Part shown: piece by piece, positions 1 through 12,256 of the stretch
How positions within the stretch are numbered: position 1 is the first letter of the stretch
Layout: the number at the start of each line of letters is the position of its first letter
DNA from: Fistulifera solaris
Lineage: Eukaryota > Bacillariophyta > Bacillariophyceae > Naviculales > Stauroneidaceae
Direction of reading: 5' to 3'
DNA: 64,000 bases
Assembly (NCBI GenBank): GCA_030295235.1
Contig: AP026137.1
Location: forward strand, 496,001 to 560,000
Notes under the pieces: generated by a model
Told to the model about the DNA's origin: nothing
Databases searched by the model: none
Seen by the model: only the letters and a program-made list of their open reading frames with translations
Translations under genes and position numbers: made by a program

Positions 1-673
1 TAGAGGAAATATCCGCTTGGATCGACTCCGTCTCAATGTTGTTTGGATGGAAGGGCATGTTGCTGTTGTCAACTTGTTGCATACAATTGTTTTCATTATC
101 CTGAATTGGCGTTGACCAGCCATACAAGTACTAACCCCAGTGCGCACCGCCCAGCTCGTTCATTGGAAAAAAAACCGTTTGTGCGAGCAGGCCGGGTCGT
201 TTTTTGAACTGGCCGGTTTTAAAAAAGAGGTTGGGAAAATGTTACACGTGGCATTATTAAGTCCCGCTTCGAAACCGGTCCGATGTTTGATATACGTCAT
301 CATGACGTATTCGGTTGTGCACGTTAACCGGATTAGTTGTTTGTCCGTTTCTGTCTTGGCACTACACTGTACTATCGTAAAGTCTGTACTGTAGCACAAC
401 ACTGCTTCTCGACCGGCACCCCAACATGCAAAAAAAGATGCGGAGAACCAGAACCAAACAGAGCGCTGTTTATGCGACCGCGCTCTTTGTTTTGCCTGCG
501 CATCTTTTATTTTTGCTTTTGCTTATATGAAATCGGTAAAGAGCTACCCCGGAGTCCGGAGTACGCTTTTAAAAGATAAAATACAGCCTAGCGGAATACC
601 CTGTTCAGAGTGTGGTCGAGGGGGCGAAGCAACTAGTAGCTAGGAGTATTAGATTATTTTTTTCCTCGCAATT
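1..673. other. Upstream region without a recognised gene
   Basis: The short reading frames here (for example around 140-580) have no recognisable protein character. They overlap one another on both strands, as expected of noncoding sequence. The last part, roughly 540-673, should hold the promoter and 5' UTR of the DUF6824 gene starting at 674. I see no clear TATA box or other named element. Confidence 0.5.
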
Positions 674-2115
674 ATGACAAAGGCCTCTTCAGAATCAGCA
701 AATTTGCACATGGATTTACAAGCCATTGCGTTAGCAATAGTAGCAGGAGAAAAGTCGGGACTGCCGTCAGTGTTAACACCGTTACCTGTTGGATATGAGC
801 CTCGTAATCGAGATGTATGCTGCGGTCGTGGGAAGCGAAACTGGAATCACGAAGGAAACGTCTGGTTCAGGAATTTGATACAAGCGAACGTAGATCGATA
901 CGTCCAGGCTCCCTCAAAGACTGATAAGACTGCGGTAGTCATTTCCGTGGTAGAACAGGTGCGACAGGAGGGCGCATTCTTTGTGAAACAAGATGACGAT
1001 TCCGGGAGGTGGTACGATATTGGGGATATTCAGGCCAGAGAAAAGGTGGGGCATTCTCTTCGTGATCAAGTAACGGCACAGAAAAAGAAAGAAAAAAGAA
1101 GGCGATTCACTTTCTCCTCCTCGTTCACGGACTCCCCCTCCAGAAACCGTGCATAGCTTCGTGTCATCTCAACATTCTAGCTCTTCCGTTGCTCAACACC
1201 TTGTCGATCAACATGCTGCTGCGAATCTAATAGCTCCTCAAATGGCTTTTTTCAATGCCTGCGCCCACCATCGGTGGCATCAGTGCAATCAATATGACCG
1301 ATGAAGTTCGCCAGAGTATCAATTTTCTGTATGGAAATTCGCAAGCGTTCACTGACATGCAAAGTCAGCAAGCACCGTCGCATCAGTTACAGCAACTAAA
1401 TGTCGAACAATTACAAGATCTGCAACCAACGCCAATACATCCACAGTTGCAGCAGCAATTCCGGAATATGTATCAGCAGCCGCCTCAACTCAACGCACAA
1501 CAAGTAAACCGAATGCCGCCCCCACTGAACCCTGATTATGGATATGGTGATGTCGACTATTATGCCGAACAGACGAGAAAAACACGCGATGACAATGATG
1601 TCGTAGATCGCCGCCGGTCGTCTCGTGAATCTGTTGAAGTTCTAGAGAAGTTCGGGCGTCGCCCCTCGTGGCGAGCCATGAGTATATCGTCGTCTTCAGC
1701 CAAAGGCCTCGTTAGCGATATACACGACTTTCAGGCCGAGTTTGGAGACGATCTGTTCGATGACTTTGTGTTTGATCGCCGCCGATCTTCGATTCAACCT
1801 TTTTCTATTCAAGCTGGTGCTGTCGATGCACGTCGAATGTCTGCAATGAGTATGGGATCTGCTATGGGGGACTCGTTCGGTGATCTAGACAGCGTTCCAG
1901 GTCTTATGCCGAATGTTCAATTCAACAACAATTTCCGTTCTTCAATTCGAAGAAGCTCGGTTAACTGGATGAGAGACGTTCAACAGCAATTTTATGAATT
2001 TGACAGGCAACAAGCTAGTGATGCGGGCGCTAGCCCTGGCGGTTATGATAGGCGAGCATCAACATTAGACATGTTAAAAGTTCTACAAGATATGGACTAC
2101 CACGAGGATGACTAA
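674..2115 (+). CDS. DUF6824-domain protein
   Basis: Residues about 45-140 match the diatom-expanded DUF6824 domain: the entry motif RDVCCGRGKRNWNHEGN, then a basic stretch, then WYDIGDIQAREKVGHSLRD. The function of this family is not established; a nuclear or DNA-related role is only a guess. Downstream the protein is Q- and S-rich and disordered, with repeated DRRRSS and RRSS motifs that look like basophilic kinase sites, and it ends in an acidic DMDYHEDD. The reading frame changes twice by one base. One change is at the A6 run at 1092-1097, after which the frame with SPPRSRTPPPETVHSF is open. The other is at the T6 run at 1247-1252. Both look like homopolymer length errors in one gene, not two genes. 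No splice-site pair explains either shift. Confidence 0.75.
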
Positions 2116-2159
2116 AATGGGTACGCATGCAATGTTAAGTCTATGTAGATCCGATTATT

Positions 2160-3826
2160 CTAAACATTCAAGAAAATGTACTTCGTCTCTAAATACTCCT
2201 CGAGACCGAGACTTCCACCTTCACGACCAAGGCCACTCTCTTTAACACCTCCAAATGGAGCGACACATGTGCTCATGATTCCGTCATTCACTCCTACCAT
2301 ACCAGTCTCGAGACTAGAAAGCCAAATGTGAGGATATGAAGTGAGACGAGTTCCACGCGCAACTTTTGCTTACCGTTCTGCAAAGCGGAAAGCCCTGGAC
2401 ATGTCACGGGTACAGAAATAAGAAGCAAGACCAACATTGGAATCATTGGCCACTTTCAATGCTTCCTCCTCGCTACTGAACGACCTAATGGGCACGACGG
2501 GTCCAAAATTTTCTTCGTGCCATACGAGGCTTTCCGTCGACACATTCGTCAAGACAATAGGATTGTAAAACTGTCCGCTAGGCTTTTCATCAACGTCGCC
2601 GTACACACACTTTGCGCCTTCCTTAACTGCCTTCTGAACTGTTTCGTATGTATTCGATGCCGCGGACTTGGTGATTAGTGGACCCATAGTCGTTCCCTCG
2701 TCCATACCATCACCTAGATGAATGCTCTCATCAATCTTTTTCAGCAAACGTTCCACGAAGTCATCGTGAATTGATTCATGCAACAAGAAGCGATCGGCGC
2801 ATACACATGTCTGGCCCGCATTACGAAATTTGCTTGCGACAGCCGCACCGACAGCTTGATCCAAATCAGCATCCTCGAAAACAATAAACGGCGCATTCCC
2901 TCCCAATTCCATCGAAACGTGCTTCACGGTGGAGCTACTCCATTCCATGAGCTGTTTTCCGACGCTAGTGGATCCCGTGAAGCTTACTTTTGCCACACCT
3001 GGATTGGTACAAAGTTCGTGACCAATATCCGTACCGTGCTCGGCAGTAACTACTTGCATGACCTCAGCAGGGATGCCCGCCTCTTGGGCCAGATTCTGAA
3101 GCGCCAATGTCGTTAACGGTGTTCGACCACTCGGCTTGATTACCACGGTGCACCCTGCAGCCAAAGCTGGTGCCCCTTTGCGTGTGATCTACAAACCGCA
3201 ATGTCAGAATCATCGCGCAGTCGACTTCGAGGCTGTACAACACGTACCATAGCAAGCGGAAAGTTCCATGGAGTAATCAAGGCAGCGACACCAACCGCTT
3301 GTTTGATTCCCAGCACCTTTCCTCGAGGAGTTCCCTTTTCCGTAGTAAATGTAGTGGGCATTTGAAATCCTCCACCGGGGCCGTGTTGACGCACTGCTTC
3401 CGCGGCAAACCATTCGACGAACGAATTTCCGTGAGTCAGTTCGCTCATACTTTCTGCCAAGGGCTTACCGGACTCCAAGGTCATGATTTTAGCTAAATCT
3501 TCTCGATTCTCATGGATGAGAGAATGCCATTTCTTGAGCTTTTGAGCACGGTCGGAGGCCGTCATGTCGTCGCGCCAAGAAGGTAGTGCTTTTGCAGCAG
3601 TGGCAATCGCTTCCTGAGTTTCACGACGCCCCTGGTTCGTTAAATACGCCACAACTTCATCGGGCCGAGCAGGGTTATGAACTTCAAAGGTGTCTGAAGA
3701 AGACGATTCGTGCAACCAATTCTGAAGCAAAGAATGGTTGTTGATGTGCGATAGAACGGAAGCAGTCGTCATGGTACGAGATGGTATGCTTCGTAGACGT
3801 CGAGAAAATAGCGTTTTATTGAACAT
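2160..3826 (-). CDS. SSADH: Succinate-semialdehyde dehydrogenase, mitochondrial
   Basis: Aldehyde dehydrogenase of the GabD/ALDH5 type, which oxidises succinate semialdehyde to succinate with NAD(P)+ in the GABA shunt. Three exons join in frame: 3826-3248, 3188-2374 and 2313-2160, giving 515 residues. The two introns are 59 and 60 bp with GT-AG ends. Family marks include TPWNFPLAM, the catalytic Glu in MELGG, the catalytic Cys in [12 protein letters not shown], and the C-terminal [13 protein letters not shown]. The ALDH5-like features favour SSADH over other ALDHs. I start at the second in-frame ATG (3826), because [17 protein letters not shown] is a good mitochondrial presequence. An ATG at 3886 would add 20 residues. 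No frame disruption is seen. Confidence 0.92.
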
Positions 3827-4469
3827 TATGAGTAAGATTGCTTCATTTGATTCGACAAGAGTGTTCTCGGTTCGCAATGTAGACAATAGCCTCCAACATT
3901 CGATCGACGTTTGGATGGATTCTTCGAATGCAATAAAGAAGCGGGGATCGGAAGTTGAGAACGTGATGGGTCCCGCTCACAACGCAGTGAGTCATGAGTC
4001 AAATGTGACGTAATAGTCACAGCAAAGCAGTTAAACTGTTATGAGTACGTCACACTGTAATCTTTCTTTCTTTGTAAATACTCCGAACATTGGGTTCCAA
4101 GTTCCAACGTACACCCCACGTATTGTATCTAATTAATAGTACCGGCGTACGTTTGCCCCTGTATCAAAGACGAGCTCGAGATGCAGAACATGGTTCCCGC
4201 CAACGCGCCAGCCGATCAGTAACGGACGAATAATTTTGACGTGGGTGGACGGGGACCGCAAAACACATTCGTTTCATTGTCGCCTATCCGTTGGTTGATG
4301 ACAATATTTCTTGTTGCAAGGCTTGATTGAGTGCTCTCCGCTAAGTCATTGCTCTTTTTAAAGACTCAGCTTGTAAGTCAGCTGATCCCTATAATCGGAA
4401 TTACGGAGGAAAGTTCACAACCTCGACGTTTGCTGCAGGCGCATCGAAAAGCCTGATTGCACGTCAATC
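3827..4469. other. Divergent intergenic region
   Basis: This 640-bp space lies between two divergently transcribed genes (SSADH on minus, the epimerase-like gene on plus) and so should hold both promoters. Palindrome-like GTGACGT/ACGTCAC motifs occur around 4003-4055. These resemble CRE/bZIP sites, which in diatoms have been linked to CO2/cAMP responses, but that is only a suggestion here. No ORF looks coding. Confidence 0.4.
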
Positions 4470-7400
4470 ATGGAGAGCAACGGCTCGAAAGAAAGGCGGA
4501 TAGATAAGCCTAATGAGGTCGAGACGTCGTCTATTCATATGAACGATCAGCCTCTAGCGAACCAGAACTCGGAGCGTCCAGTTGTGCCCATCCCAGTTCG
4601 ACCGGTTCCTCCTAATGAGCACACGAAGAAGGCGGACGATTCGTCGGGATCGACAGGAGTATCTCCCATGACGACAATCCAAAACGGCATACAAAACGAG
4701 CAAAATGCAAAGTCCGGGAAGGGGGATTCTTTAAATGAAAGTGGAAACAATTTCTACTTGTTTTCTCCGAATAATCCTGCTCCTTCGCCTAATTTATCGA
4801 ACAAGGCAGTAAGTTCGCATGATCCCCAGCCTCCCACTTTTTCGCCTTCGAGTGATCGTTCTTCTCCCTTTCGACTATTTTCATCGTTTTCTACACCGGG
4901 CTCCCAAGCTTCTCCTTCAAGATCTTCAACACCACCAGTGATTCCGGAGGGACATGAAATTGTGCAACACAAAGACGATTCCTCTTCCGCCCGCGGTGTA
5001 CATCGCACCGCCAGTGGGAAACGTCAACTGCAACGAGGTATCTCCACCGACAGCTCACTCGAGCTATCTCCTCATCGAACTGGGCAAAGACCGGTACGGA
5101 ACGAAGATCTCGAACCCGGAAATACCGATGACGAAGTACTGATGGATGTTGCCCAGCTGGGTGTCCATCGACGCCACCAACCCAGTAGTGTTGCTTCTCC
5201 GCCTCGTCCCAACCACCCTGATTTGTACCGATCTCGAAGGCAACAGCGTCATCCCCGTTTTAAACGGAAGGAAGCGAGCGGAATTTGGCGCCTTGGTCGT
5301 TGGATCCGGTCCTGTCTTTTGCAGGGATACCGGCCTATCTATTGGCGACGCTCTTCTTTTTCGACATGCCTCCAAGAATCGACTATCTTACCGCATCTTC
5401 GTCGAGTTGGCAAGCGATGCAGCAAAGCTTCGCGATCAGCGTCGTTTCAAAGACCGACGAGAGGTTGATCTCTTTGAATTAGTGCAAAAGAGTTAGATAA
5501 AAACGGGTCGGAGAGGAGAAATAGATCGAAACCTCCTGCGATAACTGTAGTGGATGAACGAGTCGATTCGTATGACGTTTGGCTATCCGATCGGTATGAG
5601 AGAGCACCGCACGTGAATACAGATACTGAAGACAGTCCGCCGGCTGACATGAATTCACTTTGCGGATACTTGGCGCGCACAGCATCGGTAACGAATCGCG
5701 ACTCGTACGTTCAGCGAGACGTTCTCAACTCAAAGGCTCGTGTTCTCATTACGGGGATACTCAATCCAACAGGCTTCCATCTTGCTTTGGCACTAAAGGA
5801 ACGCTGCGGTGTCGAGTTGATTATCGGAGTAGATAACATGTTCCCAAATACGGTCAAAAGTCGGTTGGACCTCATCAAGCCTATGGAAATTTTGTATACT
5901 ACCATACCGAAACTTTCTCGACCAATCTACGCTTCTTATGTTGGCATTGACCCGACCAAACCACCAAAGAAAAATAGCCCATCTCTTGATATGACGGGCG
6001 AGCTCGATTTACATGGCGCATTTCAACCCACTCACATCATTCACTTGGGTTCCATTTCCGAAGATGCATATTTCACGAGCACGGACGCTAGCCAAGATAA
6101 TAATGCTATGTTTTCTTTCCGATCGGCTCTTGCCGGAATGGAGCAAATTCTGTCTTCCATTGCTTCTGTCAGTGACAAATCGAAACGACCTCATTTGATG
6201 TTCGCATCCTCGAACCTTTTCCACGAGCGCATACCAAATGATTGGATGGATGCGTTACACGGAAGATCTCGAATGATGGACGAAATCATGGCAGATTTCT
6301 ATTATGCCAAGTATGGCGTCGAGTCGGTGGCACTGCGGTTACCGAACGGAATTTACGGGCCATGGGTTCGCACGGCGGACGTCGCTAACGCTGAATTTTG
6401 GAGTGTGAACAGCGTACTGCAGTCTAGTCTCGAAACCCATTGTACGGCAGAAAATTGTATCAACTCAACATTGACTTCCTCTTGGGAACGCGACGACAAA
6501 TGGGACTTCCTCCATGTGGATGATGCGGTTGACACGATTATAGCCGCAATGCAGTATCGCTCTCCCTCTCTTCTTCCTGCGACGTTTGAAGTTACCTCAG
6601 GTGGTACATTATCTCTTTCTGACGTGAGAGAGGTCGCTCAAAGAAAATTGAGCGCTCTCGAAAAAGCCGAGGCACATCGTTGACTTCGACTTTGCGAGCT
6701 GTTACTGAATACGATAACCTAATCGCTGCCCGGCAAGCGACAGAGGAGAAGTTGAGCTGGCGCAAACCGAGGGTCACGCCAGAAGAAGGCTTAACGCGAA
6801 CTTTGGCATGGTTGATGGATCAAGCACACCCTTTTCCTTCACTACACAAGCACCACGATGCTGCCAGTGAACAAAGCATTAACCCAGAATTGCGGACGGG
6901 AGATAATCTTTTAATCCAAAATTTGCTTCCTACTTGTGGAGCCGACGATATTCTATGTCATCGCGGGCAAAAGTACCTTCCCTGTGCGTCAAGCTGCACG
7001 ACTAAGCAGCACTGTTTACCTTCTTTATTCGATTCCGTGCTCGAGGTATTCAGAGAAGTTACTGAAGGCTGTGACATTGTCCTTTATACACATCAACTTG
7101 GAAAGGATGTGTCGGACCTTCAACTTCAGGCAGAATATATGGAAGAAGGCGACCCGCTAATTTGCAATGTGGCTGTTGTTTCAAGAGAAAGTCCTTTGGT
7201 TGAAAGTGTCATTAAAAAGGTACCCGACGATCAGTTGGTCAAACTAGGCGTGGAAGCCAACCCCCAAGATCGAAGTAAGAAGAGCGCTTTTCATCAGAAG
7301 AAAATTTCCCAGTTGAATGGGCGACTTCTATTTCGTGGCTGGGTTTTGATTTGGCCAGAAACCGAGACACCTGAACCTCTTCACGAGCATGAAGCTGCTT

Positions 7401-8299
7401 TGCTGAAGCTCACACCGAATGCCCTTTTCGCATCAGACGTGAAATACGCTCTTTACATTGACCAAACTTTCACCGTTTCACCAAGTCTAAAGGACATTCA
7501 GTTCTTGGTCAGCGAGATGCAGCGATCTCATTGGCCTAAGAGACTGGTGAAGAGAAAGACTACACCTAAAGCTAAGTTCGTGTTGCCTGCCGAGCCAAAC
7601 CGAAGAGCTGTCATTCTCATGTCAGAACTAAAGTATCAGGATTCAGCCACGGCAGAGCGTCTTCCTCCTGATACAAACATTGAGGTATACGAGGCGACAC
7701 GATTCATGCGTTTCGAGCTCGGCGAGGAACCTCTTGGCAAAGAACCGTTTGCTCTCAGACTCCAACGGGAATTTTATCAAAAGCTTCCATCAATTATCAA
7801 TCGTGACCAAATGCGATCTTCAGCAGAAGCTTCCTATAAGTTTAACATGAGTAAATTTTGGGCAAGGACGCGATGGATTCTTCACGACATGAAGCTTGAA
7901 GAAGCCCACCAGCTTCGTTGCGATTGGTACCAAGAGCACGTTCACTGGGGTACTAAGCTTGATCAGCTGAGTCTCTCATTCGTTATGGCCAGACGAGATG
8001 TCGAGCGCCGCATCGCACATATGGAACCCGACGATAATGTTCTTAAGCCAATGCAGGAAAACATCGAAATGAAGAGACTTCTTTCGGATACTTTTGAGTG
8101 GCACTCGATGCTTACCGAGCAAAACAAACACTTTGCGCCCTATGAAATGATCAAAGTACTACCGTACGGGATAAGTTACAATTTGGAAGAAGAGCAATAT
8201 CACGGAAGCCACGGGCAAAAACCTCCTTTATTTGCTCGTATCATTTCAGATAGGACTTTGTCTCTTGCGCGCAAAGAATGGAACCGCCGTAACAAATAG
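4470..8299 (+). CDS. Long protein with extended-SDR (NAD-dependent epimerase-like) domain
   Basis: About 1270 residues in one gene. The first roughly 200 residues are disordered (S, P, N, D rich). A segment around 5190-5490 looks folded but is unrecognised. From about 5690 an extended short-chain dehydrogenase domain follows: a Rossmann start ARVLITGILNPTGFHLALAL, then HIIHLGSISEDAYF, LRLPNGIYGPW, FLHVDDAVDTIIAA, and a C-terminal PEEGLTRTLAWLMDQAHPF typical of UDP-sugar epimerases. The usual YxxxK pair is not obvious, so activity is uncertain. Some 450 residues of unknown function follow (FWARTRWILHDMKLEEAH and neighbours). The frame shifts by one base at A4 5486-5489 and at A5 6661-6665, both bridged cleanly by one extra A. 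A further change or stop lies between about 5040 and 5190. Confidence 0.7.
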
Positions 8300-8624
8300 T
8301 TTGAGCAACACGGTACCTGGTAACGGCTTCTCCACGCCAGCGATGCGCTTCACATTCGGCATCGAAACAAAAAGTGATACTTATCAGCATGATGGCATCA
8401 AAAAGCACTCTTTCGTCAAGAAAGTACGTAATCATTCTCATAATGAATCACTAAAGTTTCTGAACTCTTTGCAGTAATTTCTCAGGCAGCCGTCTGTTCT
8501 ATCTTAGTCAACAAACGTGAAATCATGGTAACATAAGTAAGTTTAGTAACACATGTTTATCCATCTTTCATAGAAAGGGGTACGTTCTGCTTCGTCGTCA
8601 AACCTAACTCTCTTTCGGCCTTTT
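8300..8624. other. Convergent 3' intergenic region
   Basis: The space between two convergent genes should hold both 3' UTRs and polyadenylation signals. An ORF of about 80 codons over 8232-8477 is a read-on in another frame and lacks protein character. Nothing else is recognised. Confidence 0.4.
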
Positions 8625-10018
8625 CTACTTTTTTCTTTTGCTTCTACTTTTGCTTGATCTGGTTCTGCTCACATGTGATATTTTTGAATGTCGCGAATCA
8701 TCGTCTCTTGTTTCCATTGTCGTTGAGCTGGAAAAAAGCTTATCAGCGTATTCAAGAAATTTAGCCATCGCACCCTCAACTGCTTCACGCATTGTCGCCT
8801 CAATTGAAGGGTGTTGCTGGGACAAGGAATCCTGATCCGTCGCCTCATGAGCTAATTCATCGAGTTGTCGCAGCGATGCTTCTGTAGGAGGTGCGTATTT
8901 GGGCATGGTATTTTGATCCCTTGCCCGATGAACTAGTTCATCGAGTTGTCGGGCATCAACATTTTGAGTGTTTCGCTTCAACTGACCGTCGTCTTCCACG
9001 GAAATAATCGCATCTACTAACGGTGCAGTAGGTTCAAAAGGACGCTCGGACTCGTCACAAAACGGGCTTTTCGTGACAGAATCAAACAAACTGCGAAACT
9101 CTTCACTTGATTGTTGTGCTAGAAACCTCAGTGGTAATTCTGTTGGTGCGTAGCCTTCACCGTCCATCAACAATTTCCACTTTTCAGTGACCGACCAGGC
9201 CGATTCCACGGACGGTTGCTCTTCAATGTGTGTATCGTTACAATCTGGTTCCGACGCAGGCTGTTGCTGTGAGTTTTCGGTACAGTGCAATTGTTCGTCT
9301 TGACTATTGCCTTTTTCGTCACTAGCAGGGGTCCCTACGACATCGTTTTTAGGCAGTTGAGTTTCTGTTGGATTCTTTTCCGGTTGTCGTTCATTAACAC
9401 TATCTGTCTGTTCTGTCTCATTGCCGGGCTCAAGGACTACATTGGATTCACTCGCGTCGGGCTGAAGTACGATATTGGATTCATTCGCGTTCGAGTCGGG
9501 TGGCGAGGTGACCTTACTGACTACTTCGTCTTTCTCTCTTTGCAAGATCCCCGAATTTACGATGAATGCTTCTAGCTTATTGTGCTGCTGTGTCACGGGA
9601 GTCTCTTCATCACTTCCTTGCCGACTTTCTCGAGAGCCTTTCCTCCGTTGCCCACCATTGGCCTTTTCGTCATCTTTTCTTCTCCTCCTCTACTGATACA
9701 CTTTCAGATATCGATCCTTCTGGTGAGGGTTCTTCAAAGGAAATTCTTATGACTTCTTTGGGTCGTATACCAACACGAGGAGAAGGCCCATTGCATTTCC
9801 GATTGTTTGTTGTCGCGTAGTTATTTACGGTGGTGATCGTCACAGGTTTTAATAAAGACTGCCTATTCACAGGAGCTTCTTCTTCTTGACTTTCTTTTAT
9901 TAAGTTTTTGTACACCTGCAAGATTGAATTGATTGTGCATGATCACTGGCATGTAAGGACGACTCAATCCGCCTAAAGACGTCGGCATAACTCTCAGTTT
10001 TCGCATTTCACTTACCAT
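8625..10018 (-). CDS. Charged, disordered protein of unknown function
   Basis: I do not recognise this protein. The start ATG at 10018-10016 sits directly before a 100-bp intron (GTAAGT at 10015 to TTGCAG at 9916). Exon 2 then opens with VYKNLIKESQEEEAPVNRQS. A one-base frame change falls at the short T run 9675-9678 (A run on the coding strand); beyond it the frame stays open to the stop at 8625. The protein is E/D/Q/N/S-rich and has near-repeats (SESNVVLEPG after NESNIVLQPD; two copies of a RQLDELxHxA motif). It ends in a basic SRTRSSKSRSKRKK tail that could be a nuclear localisation signal. A segment with WSVTEKWKLLMDGEGY is the most domain-like part. Confidence 0.6.
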
Positions 10019-12256
10019 GATGCTGACTTCTATCTCCAACCACACTCTACAACTGCTCAATCAGCTTATCTACACAGTTCCTTTTGATGATATTATTCAA
10101 AAATCACCTTTGTTTGTCGGTTCGGAAGTTGGTGTGCCATGGCAACAAACGTTTTTCGAACAAAGCAAAAACTCCACCCAAAATTCAAAATCGGCGGGGT
10201 TAGCGAGTCGCGCTCTGCAAAGATTTGTTAAATGAAAAAACAGATTACAGTCAGTGATTTCATTGCTTAAGCGGAATGTACCCGTTGTACAAAAAAAGAA
10301 TACTAAATGTAATGACAGATTATACGAACATTAGTAGACTTATTGGCCATAGTAGAATGTAGCGACAATATCTCAACCATGAGCGGGCCGGCCTGAAACC
10401 AACCTCTCATTTTTTTCCACCATGACATTGCACAAGTGCTTTAATGAAGTCTAAAACTTCAAGAACTTCCTTTACATCGTTCAGATGTAAGTTGCAAATT
10501 TACAGATCAAATATTTTGTATTAAACGACGGACTAACCCTCACTATTGGTAGAAAAATTCGCCAGTCACGATGAATTATTACTTGCAATCCAAGTCGTTT
10601 TGGTCAGCTTATTCACTCATTTGATCCTAAACTCTGCTTTTCGTTCCCTTTTCTTGCTGTTCAGGCTTTAGATTTTTCCTTTTCTTTAGAACGGAAAACA
10701 GCGCACACTCGACATCAACATAATCGACTCCTCAACTTCCTCTCATTCGTTCGTTTGTCCTTCGACCTCGCGATTACGAGGTGCGAGGTACAGACGTGCT
10801 TCTTCTTGAATAGGCCCCCGACCCCCGACCCCTCGCCCACCGGTACTGACGTCATATGCCTACGTCACAACAAAAACTTCCACGTGTAAGCAATTGTTGA
10901 AACTTGTCTCAGTTACAACTGAGCCAGACCGTTTCTTCAACGGAAAAATCACTTAAGGCGTTTTCCCCAAAGCCGCGCTGGGTGCGATCAACAAACAAGC
11001 CAAAGACGACGCCCGACACCGAAGCCGCGCTACGATTGTGATCGATAGAGTAACAAACGAATGAAGTGTCGAGATTCCGAAGATGTGATCAATCAACAAA
11101 CGAAACAAAACGAAAAAGATAACAAACGAGACAATACGAAGAAGATAAACAAACAAGTCGAACACGACGGCCGAAACCAAAGCCGCGCTGGGTGCGATCG
11201 ACAAACAAGCCGAAAACGAGCGGAAGAAGACGCCAGACACCGAAGCCGCGCTGTGATTGTGATCGATAGAGTAACGAAAGAATGAAGTATTGGGATGCCG
11301 AAGATGTGATCGATCGACAAACGAAACGAAAAAGATAACAAACGAGACAAGACGAAGAAGATCAACAAACAACCCAACACCAAAGCCGCGCTGTGATTGT
11401 GATTGATAAAGTAACGAAAGAATGAAGCGTCGGGTTACCAAACATTTGATCAATCAACAAACGAAACAATGAAGGCGAAGAAGATCAACAAGCGAGCCGA
11501 AGTTGTAGGCCGCCATCAAAGCCGCGCTCAGATGAATGGAGAAGCAATACAATGTTGCGTCGGGAAACCGAAGATTTGATCGACAACAACAGAAACAATG
11601 AAGCAGCCCGACACCAAAGCTGCAATGCGATAGATGGAGTAAGGATCGATCACTCGCCACTCGCCATTTTATGAAAAGACCTTCGAAAGAGCAGAGACAA
11701 TAGTTAGTGTCCGTGAATGCAAAATACAATGATTTGATTTTGTCAACGATAATTCTTACATCAGGATACAATAGGTTGGCGGCTCATTTTGACGAGCAAT
11801 AATAATGATGAAAAGGAAGATGAATGAATGATGCGAAATGAAGAATGCAAGCAACGACGAGGGACCGGCCCGCGTGCGAGCAGGCCGGCAACATGTTTGA
11901 AAATAATCAGCGTGAGGAGGACAGACTCAAGGGACTCACTACCCACCAGGAATCCCGGTGGGCGAGGCGTCGACTCCCTACACACCGTCGTCGTCGTCGG
12001 TCGTCGCGCCATAAATTCTGTTTTCCTCCGTTTCCATTACTTCGTAAAATAATACGGAGTAGCTTCAAGAGCGACAACGATTTTAATAATCTGTTTGCGT
12101 TCCAAGCTTCGAAGCAATCCAGATTTGGACAAACGAAAGTCGTCGCCATTGGGAAATTGTTGATCTCATCATCGCAGTAGAAAACCGATAGCTGTTATTC
12201 ATTCTTCAAGACGACACCCTCATCATTCATTGTCGATCAGGATATTTGCCGGCAAC
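10019..12256. other. Gene-poor region
   Basis: About 2.2 kb without a convincing gene. ORFs of up to 166 codons on minus between 10953 and 11771 come from the imperfect repeats listed separately and have a biased, repetitive composition (S, F, R, V). The 600 bases before 12257 should hold the promoter and leader of the next gene. No known element was recognised. Confidence 0.5.
10965..11650. repeat. Imperfect tandem/interspersed repeat block
   Basis: The phrase AAGCCGCGCT recurs near 10971, 11021, 11182, 11241, 11382 and 11520, followed by variants of GTGATTGTGATCGATAGAGTAACGAAAG and then of CGATCAACAAACGAAACG. Spacing alternates, so the block is a degenerate higher-order repeat of roughly 150-220 bp and not a clean minisatellite. 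Long minus-strand ORFs through it are a by-product of the repeat composition. Confidence 0.7.

Noticed and set aside
5140-5142. In-frame TGA read as selenocysteine in the epimerase-like gene
   Set aside because: No SECIS-like element could be argued for, the surrounding sequence is not a known selenoprotein, and nearby frame changes show that sequence error is common.
5094-5188. A GT...AG intron inside the epimerase-like gene that would remove the in-frame TGA at 5140-5142
   Set aside because: The candidate acceptors at 5185 and 5188 both lead into a frame with an early stop, so they do not connect the disordered N-terminus to the next open segment.
6624-6698. Intron GTGAGA...GCGAG to explain the frame change in the epimerase-like gene
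   Set aside because: Its length is 75 bp, a multiple of three, so it would not change frame; a one-base homopolymer error at 6661-6665 does.
10953-11453. 166-codon minus-strand ORF rich in Ser, Phe and Arg
   Set aside because: It lies entirely in the repeat block, and its repeated phrases follow the DNA repeat.
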